From Rhizocola hellebori (GTDB lineage: Bacteria; Actinomycetota; Actinomycetes; Mycobacteriales; Micromonosporaceae): a stretch of 64,000 nucleotides of DNA. Below are positions 35,271 through 43,773 of this stretch, piece by piece. Position numbers and translations under genes: made by a program. Numbering within the stretch: the first letter of the stretch is position 1; each line of letters starts with the position of its first letter. Location: NCBI RefSeq assembly GCF_016862955.1, contig NZ_BONY01000005.1, positions 124,001 through 188,000 of the forward strand, written 5' to 3'. The notes beneath the pieces were generated by a model. That model was not told the DNA's origin, did no database searches, and saw only the letters and a program-made list of their open reading frames with translations.

Positions 35271-36041
35271 CTAACGCTGCAGCCGGACCGGGTCGCCTGA
35301 GGCGCCGCGACGGACCAGCCATGCCTCCGTGATATGCGTGAACATGGCCTCGGCGGCCCCCGCCGGATCATGGGCGGCGATGCGTTCGTAGACCCGGCGA
35401 TGCCCACGGTTGGACGCCACGCATAGCGAGCGTTCGGTCCGGCCCACGTACCTGGCCGTGTTGATGACCTGGCGTTCAAGGGAGCGCACCACGGCGCGCG
35501 CTATGCGGTTGCCTGAGCTCTGCATGATCACGTCGTGGAACTCACGGTCGTGATCGTGGTAGGTCGCCGTGTCGTCGACCAGCTCGTCCATCTTGTCGAC
35601 CAGCACGCCCAGCCGCTCGACGACTTCCTCGGTCGCGAGCCGGGCCGCCATGTTGGCCATATCTGATTCCAGGAGGCGCCGGGTGACCACGAGGTCGTCG
35701 AGCACCGAAAGGCTGTCGTCTTCTGCGATGGTCGCGCCCAGGATCAGCTCGTCGAGCATGTTCCACTTGGTCGGCGCCGTCACGATGGTCCCGGCCCCCT
35801 GACGGACCTGAACCAATCCCTTCTCCTGCAACACTTTGACGGCCTCGCGCACGACCGTGCGGCTCACGCCGAACGTGGCGCACAGGGCAGGTTCGGGGGG
35901 AAGTGGGCTGCCCGACGGGTGTCGTCCTTGGACGATCCGCTCCACCAGCTCGGCCGCCAGCGCTTGGGTGAGGTTCGCCGGCCGTTGCACCCAGGCCGGT
36001 GGCTGCCGGGTGCTCGCGGTCGATCGCGCAGGCAGCGTCAT
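35271..36041 (-). CDS. GntR-family regulator (FadR subfamily)
   Basis: A 256-residue regulator with the GntR winged helix (about residues 25-95: LTQALAAELVERIVQGRH, then LCATFGVSRTVVREAVKVLQEKGLV) and the all-helical FCD effector domain (about 110-245). The FCD metal/ligand residues are visible in DREFHDVI and later in the NRGHRRVYERI segment. ATG 36041 is preferred, with GGAGG at correct spacing; the frame is open to 36104 but would run through the promoter/operator. Two identical 30-bp modules flank this gene, so it likely represses both the beta-helix gene and the importer operon and responds to a sugar acid. Confidence 0.9.
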   Translation of the reverse strand: MTLPARSTASTRQPPAWVQRPANLTQALAAELVERIVQGRHPSGSPLPPEPALCATFGVSRTVVREAVKVLQEKGLVQVRQGAGTIVTAPTKWNMLDELILGATIAEDDSLSVLDDLVVTRRLLESDMANMAARLATEEVVERLGVLVDKMDELVDDTATYHDHDREFHDVIMQSSGNRIARAVVRSLERQVINTARYVGRTERSLCVASNRGHRRVYERIAAHDPAGAAEAMFTHITEAWLVRRGASGDPVRLQR

Positions 36042-36093
36042 GACGTCCTCCGGTGGCCGACAACCGAACTTGGGGGAAGTGTACCGTCCGGGA

Positions 36094-36123
36094 GTTGACA
36101 TCATACATCATACGACTTATGTT
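36094..36123 (+). promoter_or_regulatory. Promoter/operator module, copy 2 (drives importer no. 3)
   Basis: Contains a consensus TTGACA (36095-36100), tandem ATCATAC repeats (about 36101-36114) in the spacer, and TATGTT (36119-36124) as -10. A repressor bound to the repeats would cover the promoter core. The module is repeated exactly, inverted, at 35205-35234. Confidence 0.8.
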
Positions 36124-36185
36124 TTCGGCTATCTATCTCTGACTGACCGGCCATCGTATGGCCTCTACTTCGAGAGCGAGTAGCC

Positions 36186-37454
36186 ATGAAACAGCGATCA
36201 ATGTGGCTCGCCGTCCTGGTCGCGGCGCTGGTCATGGCGGGCTGCGGCAGCGCCACGGGGACGGGTTCGAATTCCGGCGACACGAGCGGCAAGCTCGTGG
36301 TCTGGGACTGGAAGTCCGGCGACAAGACCGCGGCGAGCTATGTAGAGAAGGCAAAAGCCGACTTCGCCAAAGCACATCCGGGCGTGACGGTGGAGTTCGT
36401 CGCGCAGCCGTTCGATCAGTACTACACCCTGCTCGGCGCGGCCATCCAGGCCGGCAAAGGACCCGATGTCATTCTCTTCAACGGGGGTGGCCAGATCCGC
36501 GACCGGGTGAGTTCCTTGTTGCCGCTGGACGAATATGTGGCCAAGGACAAGCAGCGGCTTGCCGGGTGGGAAGCCTTCGCCACCGGCGGCAAGACCTACG
36601 CCGCCCCCGTGACGCTGCAAGGCCACCCGATCTACTACAACAAGGCACTGTACAAAAAGGCCGGTCTCGATCCGGAGAAGCCGGCGACCACATGGAGCGG
36701 CCTGGCCGGTGATTGTGCCGCGATCACGAAGGCGTCCGGCGCCAGTTGCTTCGCGGTGGGCAACAAGGAAGGCGCGGGCATACAGTTCTTCATGTCGGGA
36801 CTGGGTTCGGGCATTCTCACCCCACCGGAATACGACAACTGGATCGCCGGGAAGCGGGATTGGCAGTCGCCCAATGTCAAGCGCATCTTCCAGCTCTGGA
36901 AGGAGGCCAACGACACCGGCCTCAACAACCAGGGGGCCAACTCGACCGCGCTGTTCACCGACGCGTTCACAGTCTTCCAGTCAAGCAAGGCCGCGCACAT
37001 GATCGGCTTGATGTCGGACATCGGGCACTGGAAGGACTTCAACGAGTTCCTCGGCGCGGACAACGTCGGCGTGATGCCGGCACTCGTGATTACCAGTGGC
37101 GCCACGCCGAGCCTTCCCTACGATGGCGGCATCGGCTATGGGGTTGCCAAATGGACCAAGGATCCGGCTCTCGCGGCGGACCTGGTGCGGTCGCTGACTT
37201 CGACAGAAGCCTTGCGCGCCTTCTACACCGGCGCTGGCGCTATTGTCTCGGACACCACTGTGGACACTTCGGGAAGCGGTCCGGCCGCGGCAAAAATCGT
37301 GTCGCAGCTCAAGACCGGCAAGCCCGCGCTGCACGTCGCGCTCTCCGCCAAGACCCAGGAGCTGATGGGCCGGTTGTCTCAGCAGCTGCTGTCCGGCTCG
37401 GTCAGCGTCGACGACACCGTCACCCAATTGGCCGCCGCCGACAAGACGAGCTGA
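36186..37454 (+). CDS. Sugar-binding lipoprotein of ABC importer no. 3
   Basis: A 422-residue lipoprotein with a lipobox VMAGC (Cys about residue 20), followed by LVVWDWKSGDKT, GKGPDVILFNGG, GHPIYYNKALYKKAG and the late SLPYDGGIGYG. It is a family 1 type receptor for CUT1 importers. It heads an operon of lipoprotein, two permeases and an enolase-superfamily enzyme. The promoter upstream is covered by the putative GntR operator. The cytoplasmic enzyme suggests a ligand containing a sugar acid, such as an aldonic or uronic acid residue; that is inference. Confidence 0.9.
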   Translation: MKQRSMWLAVLVAALVMAGCGSATGTGSNSGDTSGKLVVWDWKSGDKTAASYVEKAKADFAKAHPGVTVEFVAQPFDQYYTLLGAAIQAGKGPDVILFNGGGQIRDRVSSLLPLDEYVAKDKQRLAGWEAFATGGKTYAAPVTLQGHPIYYNKALYKKAGLDPEKPATTWSGLAGDCAAITKASGASCFAVGNKEGAGIQFFMSGLGSGILTPPEYDNWIAGKRDWQSPNVKRIFQLWKEANDTGLNNQGANSTALFTDAFTVFQSSKAAHMIGLMSDIGHWKDFNEFLGADNVGVMPALVITSGATPSLPYDGGIGYGVAKWTKDPALAADLVRSLTSTEALRAFYTGAGAIVSDTTVDTSGSGPAAAKIVSQLKTGKPALHVALSAKTQELMGRLSQQLLSGSVSVDDTVTQLAAADKTS

Positions 37455-37458
37455 CCTC

Positions 37459-38403
37459 GTGCCGATCGGGGACGCACCGCCGTTGGTCCGCCCTATCGTG
37501 GGGCGGGCCAACCGGCCGGCCATCACCAGCCATCGCGGCCGGGCGCGATGGGAGCGGCTGGCGCCCTACCTGCTGATCGCTCCCGCTGTTCTGGTCATCG
37601 TGCTGTTCCGGTTGTGGCCGCTGCTGCTCGGCGTGAACTTCTCGTTCACCGGCGACGGCGACCGCAACGGCACGCCGGTGGGCCTCGACAACTACACCGA
37701 CCTGTGGAACGACCCGGTCTTCCGGATCGCGTTGCGCAATGTCGGCCTGCTGGTGCTGTTGCTTCCGGTCGCGGTCGCGATCCCCGGCCTGCTCGCGACA
37801 TTTATTTTTTTGCGGGTACCGGGAAATCGGCTCTATCGCACGGTTTACTTCTTCCCCGCGGTGCTCTCCCCGGTGATCATCGGTTCCATTTTCAATCTGC
37901 TGCTCGCCTACGACGGTCCCCTCAATGAACTTCTCCAGACCGCCGGGCTGGGCTCGGTGGACTGGCTCGGCGACCCGAAGGTGGCCATATTCACCGTGGT
38001 AGGTGTGCACATCTGGGCGACCTTCGGGATGGCGCTGGTGGTTTTCCTGGCCGGCTTCGCCACGCTGGACACCACCTTGCTGGACGCGGCACGCTCGGAC
38101 GGAGCCTCGCTGCCGCAAGTGATCTGGCACGTGATCGTTCCCGGCCTGTCGCGCACCATCCAGTTCGTGTTCGTCACCACCATGATCGGCATGTTGACCT
38201 CGATGTTCGGCCTGCTCTACGTGATGACCAGTGGCGGGCCCGGTGGGTCGACCTACCTGCCGGAGTACTACATCTGGATTCAGCAAGGACAGATGAACCG
38301 GCCCGCGTTGGCTTCCGCCGCGTCCACAGTGCTGTTCCTCGTCATGCTCGTGGTGGGCCTGGCCCAGATCGGCCTGCTTCGCAAGGCGGGGAGGGAGGAC
38401 TGA
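37459..38403 (+). CDS. CUT1 sugar ABC transporter permease (MalF-like), importer no. 3
   Basis: A 314-residue permease with a short basic leader and six membrane helices; a weak EAA-type loop is DAARSDGASLPQVIWHVIVPG. The start is GTG 37459, five bases after the lipoprotein stop. A run of seven T residues (37805-37811) lies within the codons for FIFLR, unusual in such GC-rich DNA. Its stop overlaps the next start as TGATG. Confidence 0.9.
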   Translation: MPIGDAPPLVRPIVGRANRPAITSHRGRARWERLAPYLLIAPAVLVIVLFRLWPLLLGVNFSFTGDGDRNGTPVGLDNYTDLWNDPVFRIALRNVGLLVLLLPVAVAIPGLLATFIFLRVPGNRLYRTVYFFPAVLSPVIIGSIFNLLLAYDGPLNELLQTAGLGSVDWLGDPKVAIFTVVGVHIWATFGMALVVFLAGFATLDTTLLDAARSDGASLPQVIWHVIVPGLSRTIQFVFVTTMIGMLTSMFGLLYVMTSGGPGGSTYLPEYYIWIQQGQMNRPALASAASTVLFLVMLVVGLAQIGLLRKAGRED

Positions 38404-39230
38404 TGCGCGAGCTTCGCGTGACCAAATGGGTCGCCGCCGTGCCGATGATGGCGATCGCGTTGGCGACCATCTACCCGCTGATCTTCACACTCAACGTCGC
38501 CCTGAAGACGAGACACGAGTACATTTTGGACAGATTCTCGCTCACCGAATCGTTGCGGTGGGACAACCTCGGCGCGGCGTGGACGAGTGGCGGGATCTCC
38601 AGGTACTTCATCAATTCGCTCATCGTGGTGGGCTTTGCCGTCGCGCTGCTCTTGCTGTTCGGCTCGATGGCCGGATTCGCGTTGAGCCATCTGCGGTTTC
38701 GCGGCTCGCGCACGCTCTTCTTGGCATGCTTGGCCGCGCTGTTCATCCCGTTCCAGGTGATCATGGTGCCCCTCGCCCGCACCATGGCCGACACCGGTTT
38801 GATGGACACCTATCCCGGACTGATTCTCGCCTACGTGGCCCAGTTCCTGCCCTTCACGATCTATCTCATGGCCAGTTACTACAACGGGATACCGGCTGAG
38901 ATCGTCGACGCGGCCAGGATCGATGGGAACGGCCCGTTCGGGGTGTACCGGCGGATCATGGTGCCGCTGGGGGCGCCCGCGCTGCTGTCGGTCGGCATCC
39001 TCGACGCCCTGTTCTGCTGGAACGACGTCCTCATTGCCCTGCTGATGATGCCGTCGGCGCAACATCGGACGCTCATGATCGGTGTCACCTCGCTGCGTGG
39101 GCAGTACTCCTCAGACATCCCCACTTTCTCCGCGGGAGTGCTGATCGCCGCGGTGCCGGTCTTGGCGGTCTATCTGTTCTTCCAGCGGCAGATCGCCGAG
39201 GCCGTCACCGCCGGTTCGATGAAAGGCTGA
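38403..39230 (+). CDS. CUT1 sugar ABC transporter permease (MalG-like), importer no. 3
   Basis: A 275-residue permease with six membrane helices and the EAA loop (DAARIDGNGPFGVYRRIMVPL). The C-terminus (FFQRQIAEAVTAGSMKG) is typical for the MalG-type subunit. ATG 38403 overlaps the previous stop by one base. The enolase-superfamily gene starts three bases after the stop, so the four genes form one tight operon. No ATPase gene is present. Confidence 0.92.
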   Translation: MRELRVTKWVAAVPMMAIALATIYPLIFTLNVALKTRHEYILDRFSLTESLRWDNLGAAWTSGGISRYFINSLIVVGFAVALLLLFGSMAGFALSHLRFRGSRTLFLACLAALFIPFQVIMVPLARTMADTGLMDTYPGLILAYVAQFLPFTIYLMASYYNGIPAEIVDAARIDGNGPFGVYRRIMVPLGAPALLSVGILDALFCWNDVLIALLMMPSAQHRTLMIGVTSLRGQYSSDIPTFSAGVLIAAVPVLAVYLFFQRQIAEAVTAGSMKG

Positions 39231-39232
39231 GT

Positions 39233-40414
39233 ATGCGAATCATTGGGTATCGTGCCTTGACCACCGTGCAGGAATGGGGCCGGCCCGTTGGCGATGCCAA
39301 TGGCGTTTACCCCAAAGGAGTCGTCACCATTCCCCTCGTGGTGGTGGACACCGACGAGGGCATCTCGGGTGTCGGGATAGGACCGCATGTGGAGCTGGAC
39401 TCCATCTTCGCGGCCATCGACGGCCAGGACCCGCGCGGTGTCACCGCGCTCTACGATCGCATGCTGCGGCAGACCTTCAAAGCCGGGCACGCCGGAGTCG
39501 TCTTCGGCGCCATCGGCGCGATCGACACGGCCCTGTGGGATATCAAGGCGAAGGCGCTCGGGCAGCCGCTGTGGCGGCTACTCGGCGGGCTCGACCGGCG
39601 AGTGACCGCCTACGCCTCCGGTCTGGACATCGCGCTGACCGATGACGAGCTGGCGGTGGCGTACCAGGCGTATGCCGAGCGGGGCCTGCGCGCGGCCAAA
39701 CTCAAAGGCGGGCTCGACGTCGAACGAGACCGACAACGGCTCACCTTGGTGCGAGACGTGCTTACCTTGGCGGGCAACGACATCAGGCCCGGCCTGATGC
39801 TCGACGCCAACGAGGCCTGGAGCCGCAAGCAGGCCGTCCGCCACGTCTGCGAGCTGGAGCAGACCCTGGATCTGATCTGGGTCGAGGAACCCGTGCGGCG
39901 CTGGGACGCCGAGGGACTGGCCATGGTCGGGCGGGGGATCCGCGCGTCGGTGGCAACCGGGGAGAACCTCACCGGGCTGGAGCAATTCCGCCCGCTGCTG
40001 GCCGCCGGAGCGGTCGACATCGTGCAGACCGCGGCAGTCTGGGGGGTGACCCACTTCCTCCGGGTCGCCGCCCTGGCCCATGCCCATGACCTTCCGGTGA
40101 GCCCGATCGGAAACATGCCGATCGGGTTGTTGCACGCAGCCACGTCGGTGCCCAACCATCTTGCGAGCGAGCTGCAAGACCTGTCTCCGCCGGTCGGGCT
40201 GTCCCTCGACCTGTCCATTGAGGACGGTGGGTTCACGCTGGGCGACTCACCCGGAGTGGGAATTCAGGTCGACGAAGACACGATTGCCGCGTGCCGTCTG
40301 CCAGCCGACATCTCGGCATCCGGCAGTCCCAATATCCGGCCGGAGCATGCTGGCCGGCGTCTGCTGGCCGCGACCAACCATGTGGCCCAAACCGGTGCCG
40401 CGAAGGCATATTGA
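39233..40414 (+). CDS. Enolase-superfamily enzyme (mandelate racemase/muconate lactonizing type)
   Basis: A 393-residue cytoplasmic enzyme with the N-terminal capping domain (1-125) and a modified TIM barrel. Visible are the KxK pair (Lys156, Lys158), the three metal ligands Asp191 (LDANEAW), Glu218 or 219 (WVEEP) and Glu244 (GENL), and Asp262. Such enzymes abstract a proton next to a carboxylate: sugar-acid dehydration, racemisation or cycloisomerisation. At the seventh strand, where mandelate-racemase-type members carry His, the sequence reads SPIGN, so chemistry may rely on the KxK side. As last gene of the importer operon it probably acts on an imported sugar acid. Confidence 0.85.
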   Translation: MRIIGYRALTTVQEWGRPVGDANGVYPKGVVTIPLVVVDTDEGISGVGIGPHVELDSIFAAIDGQDPRGVTALYDRMLRQTFKAGHAGVVFGAIGAIDTALWDIKAKALGQPLWRLLGGLDRRVTAYASGLDIALTDDELAVAYQAYAERGLRAAKLKGGLDVERDRQRLTLVRDVLTLAGNDIRPGLMLDANEAWSRKQAVRHVCELEQTLDLIWVEEPVRRWDAEGLAMVGRGIRASVATGENLTGLEQFRPLLAAGAVDIVQTAAVWGVTHFLRVAALAHAHDLPVSPIGNMPIGLLHAATSVPNHLASELQDLSPPVGLSLDLSIEDGGFTLGDSPGVGIQVDEDTIAACRLPADISASGSPNIRPEHAGRRLLAATNHVAQTGAAKAY

Positions 40415-40425
40415 GCCGCAGGGGT

Positions 40426-41307
40426 TCAGCGAGTCGCGCGACCGGCTCGGGTGCCGTCTTGCCTTGGCGTGGCAGCGCTGCGCGCTGGGGGTGGTGCTCC
40501 GCCTGGTTTCTGGGCCAGCAGAGCCCGGAACTCGGCCTCGGCGTCGGCCGCGACGGCGTCGTGCACGCGGCGGTAGGTTTCATAGCTGCGGCTGGCCGGC
40601 CACTTCGGGTCCATGAACTCGCGCGGCAGCCGGGGATCTACTCGCAGCAGCGCCAGCCAGTCGGCCACCAGCATCGCGCGCAGACTCAACGCGGTGCCCG
40701 CGTTCAGAGAGGGCGAGCGGGTCCAGGTCTTGATGAAGCTGAGATGCTCACCGCGGATCGCCTCGATGTCCCAGGCGGCTTTGACACTCTCCGCGACGGG
40801 GTAGCCGGGAAGCTCCCGAGCGTGGAAGGCGAGGACGGCGTTGGGTGGAAGCTCCTCGCGCAAGGGTTGCAGGGCCGAGGCGAGGTCGACTTCGCCGGGC
40901 GCGAGCCAGAGCCCGTCGCGCAGAGGGGCAAACCCCGCCCAGGTCAGGGTGGATCGAAGATGATGCCGCAGGGTCCGTTGCTCCTCGGGAACCGAAAAGG
41001 TCACCAGCGTCCAGCCGCTGCCCACCGGGTCGAAGGGATGGGAGCTGCGCACGCGTCCGGCGGCTTCTCTGAGCACCGCGGTGCCGTGCTCGGTGAGCGC
41101 GAAAAGGATCTCCCGCCCGCTGCGGCTGCGTTCGAGGAAGCCGGAGGTGACGAGGCGGTCGAGGGTGGCGCGGGTCGCGGGGGCCGCTATGCCGGCCCCT
41201 TCAAGCACGTTGAGCAGGACACTCGCCCGGATCGGGCCGGGGTCGTCGTCGAGGACGTGTTCGCCCAGGAACGCGAAGAGAAGCTGCCTGGGCTGACGAC
41301 TCCGCAC
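40426..41307 (-). CDS. PaaX-family transcriptional regulator
   Basis: A protein of about 293 residues with an N-terminal winged helix (RQLLFAFLGEHVLDD to LDRLVTSGFLERSRSGRE), a middle domain (TLVTFSVPEEQRTLRHHLRSTLTWAGFAPLRDGLWLAP) and a C-terminal domain ending in the family's LLRVDPRLPREFMDPKWP segment. PaaX repressors sense CoA thioesters, such as phenylacetyl-CoA, and control degradation genes. I favour GTG 41307, which has GGGAGG upstream; TTG 41340 would overlap the ATPase stop. It is the last gene of the importer operon and probably controls both arms of the island, which includes a CoA ligase. Confidence 0.87.
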   Translation of the reverse strand: MRSRQPRQLLFAFLGEHVLDDDPGPIRASVLLNVLEGAGIAAPATRATLDRLVTSGFLERSRSGREILFALTEHGTAVLREAAGRVRSSHPFDPVGSGWTLVTFSVPEEQRTLRHHLRSTLTWAGFAPLRDGLWLAPGEVDLASALQPLREELPPNAVLAFHARELPGYPVAESVKAAWDIEAIRGEHLSFIKTWTRSPSLNAGTALSLRAMLVADWLALLRVDPRLPREFMDPKWPASRSYETYRRVHDAVAADAEAEFRALLAQKPGGAPPPARSAATPRQDGTRAGRATR

Positions 41308-41336
41308 TGTCCTGTCCCTCCCTGCCGACTGCGTGA

Positions 41337-42122
41337 TCAACGTGCTTTGGCCCGCTGGATGTGACCGTACACATGGGTGCGCAGCTCGGTGAAGCGTGGC
41401 AGGGCCCGCGTCGTGATCTGATCACGGTCATCCGGGAGATCGATCTTCAGGCTCTCCTCCACGCGCGTCGGGGACTTGGACAGGACCAGGACGCGTTCGC
41501 CCAGGTACACCGATTCATCGATGTCGTGGGTGACGAACAGAATCGACACACCTCGGCTGCGGTGTAGGTCGCGAACCAGATCTTCCAGATCGGCACGGGT
41601 TTGAGCATCGACGGCGGCGAACGGTTCATCCATGATCAGTATCTCGGGCTCGTAGGCGATGGCGCGAGCGATCGCCACCCGCTGCTGCATCCCCCCGGAA
41701 AGCTGCCAGGGGTGGCTCTTTGCGGCGTGGGCCAGGCCGACCGCCTCCAGCGACTCATCGATGAGCCGATCGCGCCGCGCGCGGGGGAGCTTCTTGTGCC
41801 GCAGCGGAAGCTCCACATTGGATCGAACGGTCAGCCACGGGTAGAGGCTGCGGCCGTACTCCTGGAATACCAATGCCATCGAGGGGGTCGGTCCGGTCAC
41901 CCGCACGCCGTCCATCTCGACCACGCCATCGCTGGGACGTAGCAGACCCGCGATGCACTTGAGCAGTGTGGTCTTGCCGCAGCCGGAGGGTCCCACGATG
42001 CAGACCAGCTCGCCTGCGCCCATGGTGAAGCTGAGGTCCCCGATGGCTTCGACGTCGCCCCTGGGCGATTCATAGACCTTGCGCAGGTGGTCCACCCGCA
42101 ACATGGTGGTCCGCTCAGCCAC
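41337..42122 (-). CDS. ABC transporter ATPase (SsuB/TauB/NrtD-like)
   Basis: A 261-residue ATPase with Walker A GPSGCGKTT (44-52), Q-loop in VFQEYGRSLYPW, signature LSGGMQQR (about 143-150), Walker B ILIMDEP and the H-loop FVTHDIDES. Its wording fits the nitrate/sulfonate/taurine importer group. It powers uptake through the two permeases encoded upstream. GTG 42122 overlaps the permease stop by eight bases. Unlike the three sugar importers in the window, this system carries its own ATPase. Confidence 0.92.
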   Translation of the reverse strand: MAERTTMLRVDHLRKVYESPRGDVEAIGDLSFTMGAGELVCIVGPSGCGKTTLLKCIAGLLRPSDGVVEMDGVRVTGPTPSMALVFQEYGRSLYPWLTVRSNVELPLRHKKLPRARRDRLIDESLEAVGLAHAAKSHPWQLSGGMQQRVAIARAIAYEPEILIMDEPFAAVDAQTRADLEDLVRDLHRSRGVSILFVTHDIDESVYLGERVLVLSKSPTRVEESLKIDLPDDRDQITTRALPRFTELRTHVYGHIQRAKAR

Positions 42123-42921
42123 GCTCGACCTCCAGCATTCCGTGGTACCAACGAAGGATGCGACGTTCGGCGAAACCGAAGATCGCCGCGAGGAGGACGC
42201 CGGTGAGGCCCAGCAACACGATGCCGCTCCAGCTTTCGGCGATGAGGAAGTTGCGCTGGAAGTAGACGATCCGGTAGCCCAGACCCGACGACGAGGCGAA
42301 CATCTCCGAGATCACCATCAGGATCAGCGCTACCGACAGGCCCGTTCGCACGCCGGTCATGATGCGCGGGCTGGCGGCCGGCAAAACGAGGTACCACAGG
42401 CGTTGCCACCGGGTGATCCGGAACGCGTCGGCGGTTTCGGTCATGATGCTGTCGGTGGCCCGTACCCCATCAATGGTGTTCAAAAGGATCGGCCACACCG
42501 CCCCGGAGACGATGACCGCAATCTTCATGGTGTCGGTGATGCCTAACAGCAACATGACGATGGGGATCAGGGCGGGAGGTGGGATGGCGCGGAAGAACTC
42601 CAGCACCGGCTCGGTGAGCTCGCGCAGCCACGGCAACAGACCGATCACCGTGCCAGCGGCGACGCCGGCGACAATGGACACGACGATTCCGATGCCGAGC
42701 CGGTAGAGACTTGGCAATACCTCGTGGGCGAAGGCGGGGCCGATCCAGTTGTCGGCGAACGCGCGGCCGACGGTCACCGGGTCTGGGTAGAACTTCTCGG
42801 CGCCGACCGCCTCGTCGGGCTTCTTGGCCAGCGCGTTCCAGGCGACCAGGATCAGCACCGGCAGTCCGGCCGCGAAAAGCAGGTTGGCAACGATGGTCTT
42901 GATCCGGGCGGCGGCGCTCAC
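42115..42921 (-). CDS. ABC transporter permease (SsuC-like), second copy
   Basis: A 268-residue permease with six predicted helices and a cytoplasmic loop ETADAFRITRWQRLWYLVLPAASPRI of the binding-protein-dependent family. GTG 42921 overlaps the stop of the first permease gene by four bases (GTGA) and follows GGAGGAG. Having two related permease genes in one operon suggests a heterodimeric channel. Confidence 0.9.
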   Translation of the reverse strand: MSAAARIKTIVANLLFAAGLPVLILVAWNALAKKPDEAVGAEKFYPDPVTVGRAFADNWIGPAFAHEVLPSLYRLGIGIVVSIVAGVAAGTVIGLLPWLRELTEPVLEFFRAIPPPALIPIVMLLLGITDTMKIAVIVSGAVWPILLNTIDGVRATDSIMTETADAFRITRWQRLWYLVLPAASPRIMTGVRTGLSVALILMVISEMFASSSGLGYRIVYFQRNFLIAESWSGIVLLGLTGVLLAAIFGFAERRILRWYHGMLEVERG

Positions 42922-43721
42922 AGGATCTCCTCCCCGCGGATGGACTGGTGCCAGTGCAACACTCGGCGTTCGATGCGACGGAAGACGGCGTTGATGGTGA
43001 CGCCGAGCAGGCCCGCGACGACGACGAAGGCGTAGAGACCGGCTGCGTCTCCAGGTGTTGAGCGAGACAGCATGATCAGTGTTCCCAGCCCGGGGTTGCC
43101 GATCACCATTTCGGCGGTGATGGCGAGGATGAGCGCGACAGATGCGGCCAGGCGCAGACCCGTCATCACGTAGGGCAGGGCGGTGGGCAGGACCAGTTTC
43201 GTCAGCCGTTCGGTCATCGTGAGGCCGAAACTGCGGGCGGTGTCACGGGCGACGGCATCGACATCGGCGACGCCGTAGAGAACCTGGACGAACATCTGCC
43301 AGAACGACGCATAGACAGTAATGATCAGTGCTGCCTCGATGCTGATGCCTTGGATGATGACGGCGACAGGCACGATGGCCACCGACGGGATGGGCCGCAG
43401 GAACTCGACCGTGGTGTGGGTGGCGCGCCGCAGGAAGGGGACCAGGCCGATGACCGCGCCCAGGGCAAGCGCCGCCAGCGAAGCGATGGTCAGGCCGATC
43501 GCCCATGCCTGCATCGTGAGGCCCAGCCGACGCCAGAACGCCAGGTCCACCAGCTCTTGCGTGAGCCGTGCCGCGACATCGGTGGGGTAGGGCAGGTACT
43601 CCCGGTCGATCAGACCCAGCATCGGGATCAGTTGCCAGACGGCCAGGAAACCGAGCAGTCCGGCGGCGCCCAGCAACGGCTTGCGGGCGCGGCGCAACAA
43701 GGGGACGGACCGTAAGGACAT
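42918..43721 (-). CDS. ABC transporter permease (SsuC-like), first copy
   Basis: A 267-residue permease beginning MSLRSVPLLRRARKPLL, with six helices and the loop DTARSFGLTMTERLTKLVLPTALPYVMTG. ATG 43721 is chosen because residues upstream in the open frame (to 43910) are a Ser/Arg-rich shadow of the binding-protein gene. It is about 52 bp downstream of that gene. It pairs with the product of 42115-42921. Confidence 0.88.
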   Translation of the reverse strand: MSLRSVPLLRRARKPLLGAAGLLGFLAVWQLIPMLGLIDREYLPYPTDVAARLTQELVDLAFWRRLGLTMQAWAIGLTIASLAALALGAVIGLVPFLRRATHTTVEFLRPIPSVAIVPVAVIIQGISIEAALIITVYASFWQMFVQVLYGVADVDAVARDTARSFGLTMTERLTKLVLPTALPYVMTGLRLAASVALILAITAEMVIGNPGLGTLIMLSRSTPGDAAGLYAFVVVAGLLGVTINAVFRRIERRVLHWHQSIRGEEIL

Positions 43722-43773
43722 GCCGGGTGTGCCCTCACCCAAACCGTGGAAGGAGGGCACACCCGATGACTGG

